Below are positions 6,026 to 12,130 of a stretch of 13,748 nucleotides of DNA, piece after piece. Each line of letters opens with the position of its first letter. Position 1 is the first letter of the stretch. Location of the stretch: positions 1 through 13,748 of the forward strand of contig DASVQK010000007.1 of NCBI GenBank assembly GCA_036389105.1, read 5' to 3'. The stretch comes from AC-37 sp036389105 (GTDB lineage Bacteria; Actinomycetota; Thermoleophilia; Solirubrobacterales; Thermoleophilaceae). The notes under the pieces were generated by a model. That model had not been told where the DNA came from. It saw only the letters and a program-made list of their open reading frames with translations, and ran no database searches. The position numbers were made by a program, and so were the translations under genes.

Positions 6026-8107
6026 CTAGCGCCGTCGCACGCGCGTGTTGACCACGAGCCCGCGGTAGGGCATCCACCGGAGCCCCTCGGCCACGAGGTT
6101 GAAGTGCTCGCGGTACCTGCCGGTGCGCTTGGGAGCGCGCAGACGGAGCACGAACGTCCCGATTGCTCCCGGCGCCGTGCTCGACGACACGGTCACCGGC
6201 CGGTTGGGCGCCACCCAGCCCTTCGTCGCGAAGCGGCTCCTGCGGTCCTGTGGCTTCCACGTGCCGACGCGCACCGGGTTGGCCCCGCCCGGCTCCCAGG
6301 GCTGCGTGCCGGCGTTGAACGCCTTGACCCGCACCCAGACCCTCTGCCGGCGGTGCAGCCGGCTGAGCCGGACGCGGTGCCTGAGGCGCCTGTCGGAGAA
6401 CGCCCTCACCCCCCTGAGCGAGTACGCGTACGGGAGCACCTGGACGTGAACGTTCACACCCTGGTCGGGCAGCCAGGTGACGCCCTCCGCCACGAGGTTG
6501 AAGTGCTCGTCCGCGAGGGTCGTGCCCGCCGGCACGCGGATGTGCGCCACGAACGTGCCGACGCCGCCGGGCGCCACCGAGCCCTCGATGAGGGAGGCAG
6601 CGCGATCCTGCGCGATCCAGTCTCGCGTCGCGAAACCGCTCCTGCGGTCCTGGGGCGCCCAGGTGCCCAGGCGAATCGGATGGTCGCCGCCGCGCTGCCA
6701 GGTCTGGGTGCCGGCGTTCACCACGGTCAGCTTCACCCACGCGTCCTGTCCGACCCGAGCGGCTCCCAGGTCCACCGGCTTCCTCAGCCGGGGCCCCGAG
6801 AACGCCTGCATCCCCTGGACCGAGTACGCGTACGGCGGGACCGCCCGTGCCACGGCCCCGTCGACGGCATCGCTGTCCATGTTGATCGTCGCGCCGCCCC
6901 AGGTCTCGTCGTGCCCGCCGCGGTACTGATGAATCCGCTGGTGGTTGGACCAGGCCCCGTCCCGCACGTAGGGATCGCCGCTCGTGGTGTCGCGACCGTC
7001 CCAGTTGGCGTACCAGATGTCGTCGGGCTCGGTGTAGCCCGTGCCGTTGGCGTCGGTGAGCACCTTCCCGGTCGAGCCCGCGCTGCCGTACACGCCGGAC
7101 GTCCAGCCCTTGGCGTGCAGCTCCTTGGTCCAGGCTTCGAGGAATGCCTTGACGGCGTTCACGCACGAGGCGTCGCTCGTCGGGAAGCCCTCCATGTCGA
7201 AGTAGATCGGGTCGCGGTCGCCGAAGCCCAGGCCGGCGGCCTGCGCCGCGGCGTCGTCGGCTTCCTGCTTTCCCTGCGCCGCTGCCGTCGCGGGGTCGAT
7301 CGTCTGGCCGATGCCGCTGCACGGCGCCTGCCGTCCCACGTACGTGGGAATGATCCCCCAGCCCTGGTTCTCGACCGTCTGCACCCAGGCGGCGGACAGG
7401 TTCGCCTGCGCGCACGCCCGGTTGACGCCGCCGATGTAGACGCCGACGGCCTGATAGGGCGACGACTGCTTCCAGGTGGCCATCGTCTCGGCGGCGGGTG
7501 CGGCGCAGGTGTCGAAGCCGTCGCCCTGGCCGACGGCCAGGCGGGAGCGCCCCGGCGTGGAGGCGGCGCCGGCGCGTCGCGAGCGCGTCGCGGCGCTCAG
7601 CGCGGCCGTCCATGGGCGGCTTGGCCGCGCGCCCCGCGACCGGAAGCTGCGCAGGATCCTGTCGGCCGCTCCCCGGTCGGCGCCGTAGTGGACGGTCACG
7701 AGGACGCCCAGCTCGGGCAGCGCGGCGGTGACGGTCCCGGTGGCCTGGCCGCGCGGCGCGAGCCTGACGCGCTGCCCGTCGAGCGTCGTCGTCCGCCGCG
7801 CGAGCTCGAGCGGGCGAACGGCCGCGGAGTCGAGCGGCTCGACCTGGAGGGACGGCATGTGTCCGACCGCGTGCGCGGGGCAGTCCGCGCGCGGCGAGGC
7901 GTGACCGAGGTAGACGGCCGACCTGTCGAACCTCGTGCAGCGAGTGGAGTCCCGGTTCAAGCGGTACACCGGCCAGTCCGCCGGGGCCGCGAAGCGGACC
8001 CCGCGATAGTCGACCTCTCGCGCGGGCGTGCCCGCGGCGCCCGCGCCCGGCAGCGCGGCCAGACCCGTGAGGGCGAGCAACACCAAACGTCGCAGCCAAA
8101 CCGCCAT
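6026..8107 (-). CDS. Secreted DUF1906 glycoside-hydrolase-like protein with two C-terminal Ig-like repeats
   Basis: An exported protein of about 693 residues, probably acting on the cell wall or an extracellular glycan. The ATG at 8107 is preceded by GGGAGG with a 4-nt gap; an in-frame TTG at 8143 is less likely. Residues 1-25 form a signal peptide. Residues about 30-190 are a Cys-containing module (WPVYRL, VYLG, CPAHAVGH) typical of actinobacterial relatives. Residues about 197-420 match the DUF1906 (Rv2525c-like) TIM-barrel domain: GFDTCAAP near 198 and YFDMEGF near 302-308 supply acidic residues where related GH25-type enzymes have theirs, followed by IWYANWDG and HQYRGG. Two tandem repeats of about 134 residues follow (PYAYS, NAGTQxW, LGTW/VGTW, PQDRRS, EHFNLVAEG), resembling NBR1-like Ig folds. 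Catalysis is not proven for this family. YdeI lies 66 bp upstream on the same strand. Confidence 0.88.
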   Translation of the reverse strand: MAVWLRRLVLLALTGLAALPGAGAAGTPAREVDYRGVRFAAPADWPVYRLNRDSTRCTRFDRSAVYLGHASPRADCPAHAVGHMPSLQVEPLDSAAVRPLELARRTTTLDGQRVRLAPRGQATGTVTAALPELGVLVTVHYGADRGAADRILRSFRSRGARPSRPWTAALSAATRSRRAGAASTPGRSRLAVGQGDGFDTCAAPAAETMATWKQSSPYQAVGVYIGGVNRACAQANLSAAWVQTVENQGWGIIPTYVGRQAPCSGIGQTIDPATAAAQGKQEADDAAAQAAGLGFGDRDPIYFDMEGFPTSDASCVNAVKAFLEAWTKELHAKGWTSGVYGSAGSTGKVLTDANGTGYTEPDDIWYANWDGRDTTSGDPYVRDGAWSNHQRIHQYRGGHDETWGGATINMDSDAVDGAVARAVPPYAYSVQGMQAFSGPRLRKPVDLGAARVGQDAWVKLTVVNAGTQTWQRGGDHPIRLGTWAPQDRRSGFATRDWIAQDRAASLIEGSVAPGGVGTFVAHIRVPAGTTLADEHFNLVAEGVTWLPDQGVNVHVQVLPYAYSLRGVRAFSDRRLRHRVRLSRLHRRQRVWVRVKAFNAGTQPWEPGGANPVRVGTWKPQDRRSRFATKGWVAPNRPVTVSSSTAPGAIGTFVLRLRAPKRTGRYREHFNLVAEGLRWMPYRGLVVNTRVRRR
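6029..6433 (-). repeat. Second Ig-like repeat unit of the DUF1906 protein
   Basis: This unit encodes the last domain, from PYAYSLRGVRAFSD to the C-terminus. It shares with the neighbouring unit the motifs NAGTQ, W, GTWxPQDRRS, FAT and EHFNLVAEG, and a 20-bp identical stretch (6091-6110 against 6490-6509) that encodes EHFNLVA. Confidence 0.75.
6434..6838 (-). repeat. First Ig-like repeat unit of the DUF1906 protein
   Basis: This unit encodes PYAYSVQGMQAFSG to the VHVQV strand. It lies about 400 bp from its copy, and GAGTACGCGTACGG is identical at 6822-6835 and 6420-6433. Enough difference remains elsewhere to indicate an old duplication. Confidence 0.75.
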
Positions 8108-8111
8108 CTCG

Positions 8112-8173
8112 CCTCCCGGGTACCCGGCGTTACGTTGAGTCAATACCCAACGGCTGCCGACGCAACCGCCGGG
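8112..8173 (-). promoter_or_regulatory. Structured leader and ribosome binding site of the DUF1906 gene
   Basis: The Shine-Dalgarno sequence GGGAGG (8112-8117, minus strand) borders a perfect palindrome CCGGGTACCCGG (8116-8127). ACCCGGCG (8122-8129) can instead pair with CGCCGGGT (8167-8174), which overlaps the YdeI stop, and CGTTG (8133-8137) with CAACG (8148-8152) nests inside. These alternative pairings could affect translation initiation or end the YdeI transcript. No known riboswitch is recognised. Confidence 0.35.
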
Positions 8174-8779
8174 TCAGGCTCCGGGCTCTCGCCCCCGCCG
8201 CGACAGGTGCGCCAGCCGGCGACCGGCCGCGGAGTCGGCGATCAGCTGCGCCAACCGGCGCGCCCGCGTCTGCTCGCGCTTCGCGCTGACCACCCACCAG
8301 ACCGCGGTGCGCCGGTACCCGGGCGGCTGGGCCTGGAAGAACTCCCACGCGTCCGCGTTCTCGCGGAACTCACGCTCGGCCTCGCGGTCGAGCTTGGCCG
8401 CCGAGCGCTGTTCGAACGAGTAGACGGCCGTCCGATCCGCGGTCCGCGCCTCGAACGCCGCCAGCCCCGCCGGCCGCATCAGCCCCTCCTCGATCAGCTC
8501 CTGCGCCAGCTTCACGTTGACGGCGCTCCAGATCGAGCGCGGCCGCCGCGGCGTGAAGCGGATCGTGTAGCTGTCCTCGTCCAGGCCGCGGCGCACGCCG
8601 TCGATCCAGCCGAAGCACAGCGCCTGCCTGACCGACTCCGGCCACGTGATGCTCGGCCGCCCCGAGCCCTTCTTCCAGAAGCCCACGATCAGCTCGTCCC
8701 GGTCCGCGTGGTGCTCCTCGAGCCAGGCGCGGAAGTCCTCCGGCGTGGGGAAGAAGGTCGGCTCCGGGTTCGGACTCAC
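8174..8779 (-). CDS. YdeI/OmdA family protein
   Basis: A 201-residue cytoplasmic protein of the YdeI/OmpD-associated (OmdA) family. Relatives are linked by genetics to stress and antimicrobial-peptide tolerance, but no biochemical activity is established. The core is clear: FFPTPEDFRAWLEEHH, IVGFWKKGSGRPSITWPESV, CFGWIDGVRRGLDEDSYTIRFTPRRPRSIWSAVN and LIEEGLMRPAGLAAFE in the usual order. A C-terminal OmdA helical section follows (FFQAQPPGYRRTAVWWVVSAKREQTRARRL). The length is normal. The start is GTG at 8779, directly ahead of the conserved N-terminus, with neither a clear ribosome binding site nor a TANNNT box, so it is the weakest-supported start here. DUF1906 follows 66 bp downstream on the same strand. 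Confidence 0.9.
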   Translation of the reverse strand: MSPNPEPTFFPTPEDFRAWLEEHHADRDELIVGFWKKGSGRPSITWPESVRQALCFGWIDGVRRGLDEDSYTIRFTPRRPRSIWSAVNVKLAQELIEEGLMRPAGLAAFEARTADRTAVYSFEQRSAAKLDREAEREFRENADAWEFFQAQPPGYRRTAVWWVVSAKREQTRARRLAQLIADSAAGRRLAHLSRRGREPGA

Positions 8780-8793
8780 GGCGGCGGCGCGGC

Positions 8794-8827
8794 GATGGCG
8801 CCGGCGAGGCTCGGTGCCGGCGCCATC
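8794..8827 (-). terminator. Perfect 12-bp stem-loop between coiled-coil and YdeI genes
   Basis: GATGGCGCCGGC (8794-8805) and GCCGGCGCCATC (8816-8827) are exact reverse complements around a 10-nt loop. They sit 27 nt past the stop of the coiled-coil gene and 14 nt before the YdeI start. It is the longest perfect intergenic hairpin I found. No U-run follows on the minus strand. It is most likely the coiled-coil gene's terminator; a role in the YdeI leader is the alternative. Confidence 0.55.
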
Positions 8828-8854
8828 CTTGAAATCCGCGCCCCGCGACCTGGG

Positions 8855-9286
8855 CTACGAGCGCGAGCGCTCGCGAGCGGGCTCCGCGTCGCCGTTCTGG
8901 CGGACCGCGACGGTAGCCGGGCGGTCACCGTCCTCGGTCATGTCGGGGTCGAGCTCGCGCGCCTTCTCGTGATGCTCGCGTGCGAAGTGCCGCTCGCGGT
9001 CGGCCAGCTGCGCGCGCTCCTGCGCGGCAGCGCTCTCGCGGCGGGCGATCGCGGCCTTCTCCTCGGCCTCGGCCTCCGCCTGCCTCGCGCGCGCCGCCTG
9101 CTGGTCGGCCGCGGCGCGCTGGCGGTCGGCTCGCAGCGAACGGGTCCGAGCCTCCCGGCGGAGGTCGCCGGCCTCTTCCCTGAGGCCCTCGAGCCGCTTC
9201 TGGCGCTGAATCCTGGCCACGACCGCCACGAGGGCGATCAACACGAGAACTCCGACCACGATGGCGATGATCGCACCGGTAGTCAT
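8855..9286 (-). CDS. Membrane-anchored coiled-coil protein
   Basis: A 143-residue protein of unknown function. Residues about 4-24 form one hydrophobic membrane segment (IIAIVVGVLVLIALVAVVA), probably with a very short extracellular N-terminus. Residues about 27-112 are almost entirely Ala, Glu, Arg, Gln and Lys in a heptad-like pattern, a long cytoplasmic coiled coil. The tail (DPDMTEDGDRP onward) is acidic and then Arg/Ser-rich. There are no cysteines and no catalytic motifs. The start is well supported: AAGGAGG lies 5 nt before the ATG. It lies 78 bp downstream of the desaturase gene on the same strand, separated from it by a hairpin, so co-regulation is possible but not shown. Similar small proteins are seen in actinobacteria as hypotheticals. 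A scaffold or membrane-tethering role is a guess. Confidence 0.82.
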   Translation of the reverse strand: MTTGAIIAIVVGVLVLIALVAVVARIQRQKRLEGLREEAGDLRREARTRSLRADRQRAAADQQAARARQAEAEAEEKAAIARRESAAAQERAQLADRERHFAREHHEKARELDPDMTEDGDRPATVAVRQNGDAEPARERSRS

Positions 9287-9305
9287 CTCTGCCTCCTTGC
9301 GTCAG

Positions 9306-9326
9306 GGGTACAGGGATCCGGTACCC
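9306..9326 (-). promoter_or_regulatory. Small inverted repeat upstream of the coiled-coil gene
   Basis: GGGTAC (9306-9311) and GTACCC (9321-9326) are perfect inverted repeats around a 9-nt spacer containing GGATCC. They lie 20-40 nt upstream of the coiled-coil gene's start, just outside its Shine-Dalgarno sequence. This could be an operator or leader hairpin; in such GC-rich DNA chance is also plausible. Confidence 0.25.
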
Positions 9327-9345
9327 GGGTCGGGGGCGGGCTGAA

Positions 9346-9362
9346 CGCGCGCGGAGCGCGCG
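9346..9362 (-). terminator. Hairpin just after the desaturase stop codon
   Basis: On the minus strand CGCGCGC-TCC-GCGCGCG (7-bp perfect stem, 3-nt loop) begins 2 nt after the TAG stop. It has the same style as the hairpins at 549-563 and 3425-3439, with no U-run. Confidence 0.5.
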
Positions 9363-9364
9363 AC

Positions 9365-10246
9365 CTAGGCCAACCGCTGGGCCTGGCGCTCCGGCGCAAT
9401 GCGCACCACCTTCCACGCCAGCCCGAGCCGCTCCATCGCGGCGATCACGAGCCCCGACGGGTCGATCTCCCAGCGGCGCAGGCCGTGCACCGCGGAGCGC
9501 GGGAACGCGTGGTGGTTGTGGTGCCAGGACTCGCCGAACGACGGCAGCGCGAGCCAGAAGACGTTGGTGGACTCGTCGTCGGTCCGGAACCGGCGCGTGC
9601 CCAGGAAGTGGCAGATCGAGTTGACGCTCCAGGTGACGTGGTGCAGGAGGAAGATGCGCACCAGCCCGCCCCACAGGAGCCCCGTGCCCGCGGACGCCAG
9701 GGTGCCCCCGATCGCGTAGCCGGCCAGCGCCGGCAGCGCCAGGCTGAGCAGCACGAGGGCCACGAAGTGGCGGCTCAGGAAGCGCATGCCGCGGTCCTCG
9801 TACAGCTCGCGCCCGTAGCGCTGCCAGTCGGCGCGCCCCTGAGTGGCCCAGAGCCAGCCCACGTGCGCGTGCCAGAGGCCGCGCAGCACACCCGTCACGC
9901 CGTCGCCGTGGCCGACGTGCGGGCTGTGCGGGTCGCCCTCCTCATCGGTGTGGGCGTGGTGCTTGCGGTGGTCGGACACCCAGGCGATGACCGGGCCCTG
10001 CACCGCCATCGACCCGAGCACGGCGAACGCGTACTCGACCGGCTTGTAGGTCTGGAACGACCGGTGCGTGAGCAGCCGGTGGAAGCCGATCGTGACCCCC
10101 ACGCCGGTGAGGACGTACATCGCGGCCATGATCGCCAGGTCCGCGGGCCGCACCAGCCGGTTCCAGAGCAGAACGACGGCGGCGATCGTGGCCAGGAACG
10201 GCAGCGCGACGGCGCCCATGTTGGCGGTCTTCTCGGTTCTGGTCAT
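9365..10246 (-). CDS. Acyl-CoA (delta-9-type) fatty acid desaturase
   Basis: An integral membrane di-iron enzyme of 293 residues that inserts a double bond into saturated acyl chains using O2 and electrons from a redox partner, thereby tuning membrane fluidity. All three histidine boxes are present: HRLLTH (56-61), HRKHH (93-97) and HHNHH near 242-246 in ESWHHNHHAFPRSA. The extra NSICH histidine near 212 found in the acyl-CoA desaturase subfamily is also present. Two hydrophobic hairpins flank the boxes (about 12-55 and 160-200). There is no fused cytochrome b5, so an external reductase is needed; none is adjacent. The ATG at 10246 starts 77 bp from the divergent PucR-type regulator, with a palindromic operator candidate between them, which suggests regulation by that protein. 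No Shine-Dalgarno sequence is obvious. Confidence 0.94.
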   Translation of the reverse strand: MTRTEKTANMGAVALPFLATIAAVVLLWNRLVRPADLAIMAAMYVLTGVGVTIGFHRLLTHRSFQTYKPVEYAFAVLGSMAVQGPVIAWVSDHRKHHAHTDEEGDPHSPHVGHGDGVTGVLRGLWHAHVGWLWATQGRADWQRYGRELYEDRGMRFLSRHFVALVLLSLALPALAGYAIGGTLASAGTGLLWGGLVRIFLLHHVTWSVNSICHFLGTRRFRTDDESTNVFWLALPSFGESWHHNHHAFPRSAVHGLRRWEIDPSGLVIAAMERLGLAWKVVRIAPERQAQRLA

Positions 10247-10312
10247 GGCGGGAAGTCAAGCGTCTCCAGGACCGATCAACTACGCTCTCAGGCCACTTCT
10301 TCGAGTCATTTC

Positions 10313-10330
10313 TTGTCAACTAGATGACAA
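10313..10330. promoter_or_regulatory. 18-bp palindromic operator candidate over the PucR start codon
   Basis: TTGTCAACTAGATGACAA is palindromic at 16 of 18 positions: TTGTCA, then CTAG at the centre, then TGACAA. It includes the ATG (10324-10326) of the regulator gene. On the minus strand it also contains TTGACA (10314-10319), upstream of the desaturase. A bound dimer here could block the regulator's own translation start or transcript and act on the divergent desaturase. Confidence 0.5.
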
Positions 10331-11520
10331 AACTCGCCAGGACGGAGCCATGGCGCGCGCTGCCCGCGTCCGTGGCCGACACGATCGAGCCGGAGCTCGG
10401 GGCGATCACCGAGGGCATCCTGGCCTCGATCGCCCGCGAGGTGCCGGAGTACGCGCGCCCGCTGGAGGGGTCGTTCGGGCGCGGCGTGCGGACGGGTGTG
10501 ACGGAGGCGCTGCGCCAGTTCGTGGGCGTGATCCGCGAGCCCGGTGCGGGCCGCGAGCGCGGGGTGTACGTGGCGCTGGGCCGCGGCGAGCTGCGCCAGG
10601 GCCGCACCCTCGACGCGCTCCAGGCGGCCTACCGCGTGGGCGCGCGGGTGGCGTGGCGGCACGTGGCCGCGGCGGCGCGCCGGGCGGAGGTGGACCCCGA
10701 AACGCTCAGCACCCTGGCCGAGGCGATCTTCGCCTACATCGACGAGCTGTCGGCCGACTCGGTGGAGGGCTACGCGCAGGCCCAGTCGGAGCTCGAGGGG
10801 GAGCGCCAGCGCGTGCGGGCGGAGCTGGCCGCCCTGCTGGTGTCCGAGCCGCCGATCGCGGACGCCGTCGCCCGCGACGCCGCCCGTGACGCCGGCTGGC
10901 CGCTGCCGCGCCGCGTGGCCGCGCTCGCTTGCCGCGAGGACGACCGCGGCCGCATCGCGCGCCGGCTGTCGTCCGACCCGCTCGTGGCGTCCGTGGACGG
11001 GACGGGCTGCGTCCTGATCCCCGACCCCGACGGCCCGGGGCGCCCCGCCGAGATCGCCCGGGCGGTCGAGCGCGCGGGCGGCGCCGCGCTGGGGCCGACC
11101 GTCGCGCCCACCGACCTGGCGGGCTCGTGGTCGCTGGCGCGAGCGGGGCTCGACGCCGTGATCGCCGGCACGCTCGACGCCGGCGAACCGGTGCGCGCCG
11201 AGGACCACCTGGCGCAGCTGCTGGTGGCCGCCAACGGCCGCCTGCTGGACCACATCGCCGCGCGGCGCCTGGGCCCGCTCGACGCGCTGACCCCGAAGGC
11301 CCGCCGCCGCCTGGAGGAGACCGCCCTGGCCTACGTGCAGCACCAGGGCAACGCCGCGGCGATGGCGCGGGCGATGCACGTGCACCCGCAGACGGCCCGC
11401 TACCGGCTGGCGCGCCTGCGCGGGCTCCTGGGCGACGAGCTGGACGACCCGGACGCGCGCTTCGAGATCGAGGCCGGCCTGCGCGCGAGGGGCGTAAGGC
11501 TGTCCGCGGCCGCGGCGTGA
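10324..11520 (+). CDS. PucR-family transcriptional regulator
   Basis: A 398-residue cytoplasmic DNA-binding regulator. The N-terminal half (about 1-150) is helical and resembles the RsbRD-type N-terminal domain seen in many actinobacterial PucR proteins (ITEGILASIAREVPEYARPLEG, GVTEALRQFVGVI, LGRGELRQGRTLDALQAAYRVGARVAWRHV). A central degenerate GGDEF/CdaR-like region (about 165-300) follows. The C-terminus (about 334-390) is the PucR helix-turn-helix: LAYVQHQGNAAAMARAMHVHPQTARYRLARL, then GLLGDELDDPDARFEIEAGLRA. There is no receiver or known ligand motif, so the signal is unknown. The ATG lies within an 18-bp palindrome, which suggests autoregulation. Divergence from the desaturase suggests that gene is its target, perhaps in response to membrane lipids or temperature; this is inference. 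The gene ends 1 nt before the convergent DedA stop. Confidence 0.9.
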   Translation: MTKLARTEPWRALPASVADTIEPELGAITEGILASIAREVPEYARPLEGSFGRGVRTGVTEALRQFVGVIREPGAGRERGVYVALGRGELRQGRTLDALQAAYRVGARVAWRHVAAAARRAEVDPETLSTLAEAIFAYIDELSADSVEGYAQAQSELEGERQRVRAELAALLVSEPPIADAVARDAARDAGWPLPRRVAALACREDDRGRIARRLSSDPLVASVDGTGCVLIPDPDGPGRPAEIARAVERAGGAALGPTVAPTDLAGSWSLARAGLDAVIAGTLDAGEPVRAEDHLAQLLVAANGRLLDHIAARRLGPLDALTPKARRRLEETALAYVQHQGNAAAMARAMHVHPQTARYRLARLRGLLGDELDDPDARFEIEAGLRARGVRLSAAAA

Positions 11521-11521
11521 G

Positions 11522-12130
11522 TCAGGCGTCCGGCGCCGCAGGCGGCCGCGCGCGCGCTTCGCCGGCCTCGCGCCCGCGCGCACGGCGCCGCCGCCGGTAG
11601 AGCGCGGCGCCCACCAGGATCGCGACCGCGACGCCCACCACCACGAGCGTCGTGTCCTCGAGGATGTCGGCGATCGCGGGACCCACCAGGTAACCGCCGA
11701 GGGCAGCCACCAGGGTCCACGCCACGGACGCGAGCGCGTTCCAGACCAGGAAGCTCGGCCAGTGCATCCGGTGGATGCCCGCCAGCCACATCGGCGCGAA
11801 GAAGACGGCGGCGGGGCCGTACTTGTCGAACAGCTCGTCGCCCCGGTCGAGCGCCCGCAGGCGCGCCCTGCGGAACGGCCCGTCGGCCGCGATCGCAGTG
11901 CGGCCGCCGTGCAGGCCGATCAGGTACGCGCCCACGCCGCCGATGGCCGACGCCGCGATGCCCACCGCGATCACCACCACGATGCTCAGCTCGTGCTGGC
12001 TGGCAAGCACGCCGGCCGCGACCAGCGCCGGCTGCCCGGCCACCGGGATGCCCGCCCACGAGAGGGCCATCAGGGCGAACAGGGCGGCGTAGCTGCCCAG
12101 CGAGCCCACGACGGCCGGCGTCACGCTCAC
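11522..12130 (-). CDS. DedA-like membrane protein, divergent
   Basis: A 202-residue inner-membrane protein with the DedA/VTT layout: a hydrophobic N-terminus, the re-entrant segment GIPVAGQPALVAAGVLA, GAYLIGLHGGR, and then FDKYGPAAVFFAPMWLAGIHRMHWPSFLVWNALASVAW. DedA proteins are thought to help flip or transport lipids, often undecaprenyl phosphate or phosphatidylethanolamine, using the proton gradient. Several residues regarded as essential are missing: the PGE/PGD motif reads AGQ, and the RFxPxxR segment is shortened and replaced by FFAP, so both arginines are absent. The end is Arg-rich and then Ala/Pro-rich. I chose the GTG at 12130 because it overlaps the upstream gene's TGA as GTGA, implying translational coupling; further upstream the frame only shadows that gene. 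Confidence 0.85.
   Translation of the reverse strand: MSVTPAVVGSLGSYAALFALMALSWAGIPVAGQPALVAAGVLASQHELSIVVVIAVGIAASAIGGVGAYLIGLHGGRTAIAADGPFRRARLRALDRGDELFDKYGPAAVFFAPMWLAGIHRMHWPSFLVWNALASVAWTLVAALGGYLVGPAIADILEDTTLVVVGVAVAILVGAALYRRRRRARGREAGEARARPPAAPDA

Noticed and set aside
8862..8875. Perfect 14-bp palindrome CGCGAGCGCTCGCG at the end of the coiled-coil gene
   Set aside because: It lies inside codons for Arg/Ser/Ala repeats, where such palindromes arise easily, and a loop-free palindrome makes a poor hairpin. The intergenic 12-bp stem at 8794-8827 is the better terminator.
10291..10319. TTGACA on the minus strand (10314-10319) as the -35 of a desaturase promoter
   Set aside because: At 16-18 nt spacing the sequence is GTGGCC/TGGCCT, nothing like a -10 box. 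The hexamer is kept only as part of the palindrome.
6104..10327. A very long plus-strand open frame (about 1,400 codons) across this region
   Set aside because: It runs antisense to five well-supported genes (DUF1906, YdeI, coiled-coil, desaturase and the gaps between them). Its protein is Arg/Pro/Gly/His-rich low-complexity sequence without domains, as expected from antisense of GC3-biased codons.
11504..11539. GC palindromes around the PucR/DedA convergent stops (such as CCGCGGCCGCGG) as a bidirectional terminator
   Set aside because: The stops are 1 nt apart, the palindromes fall in Ala codons, and the possible stem has a 16-nt loop; not distinguishable from composition.
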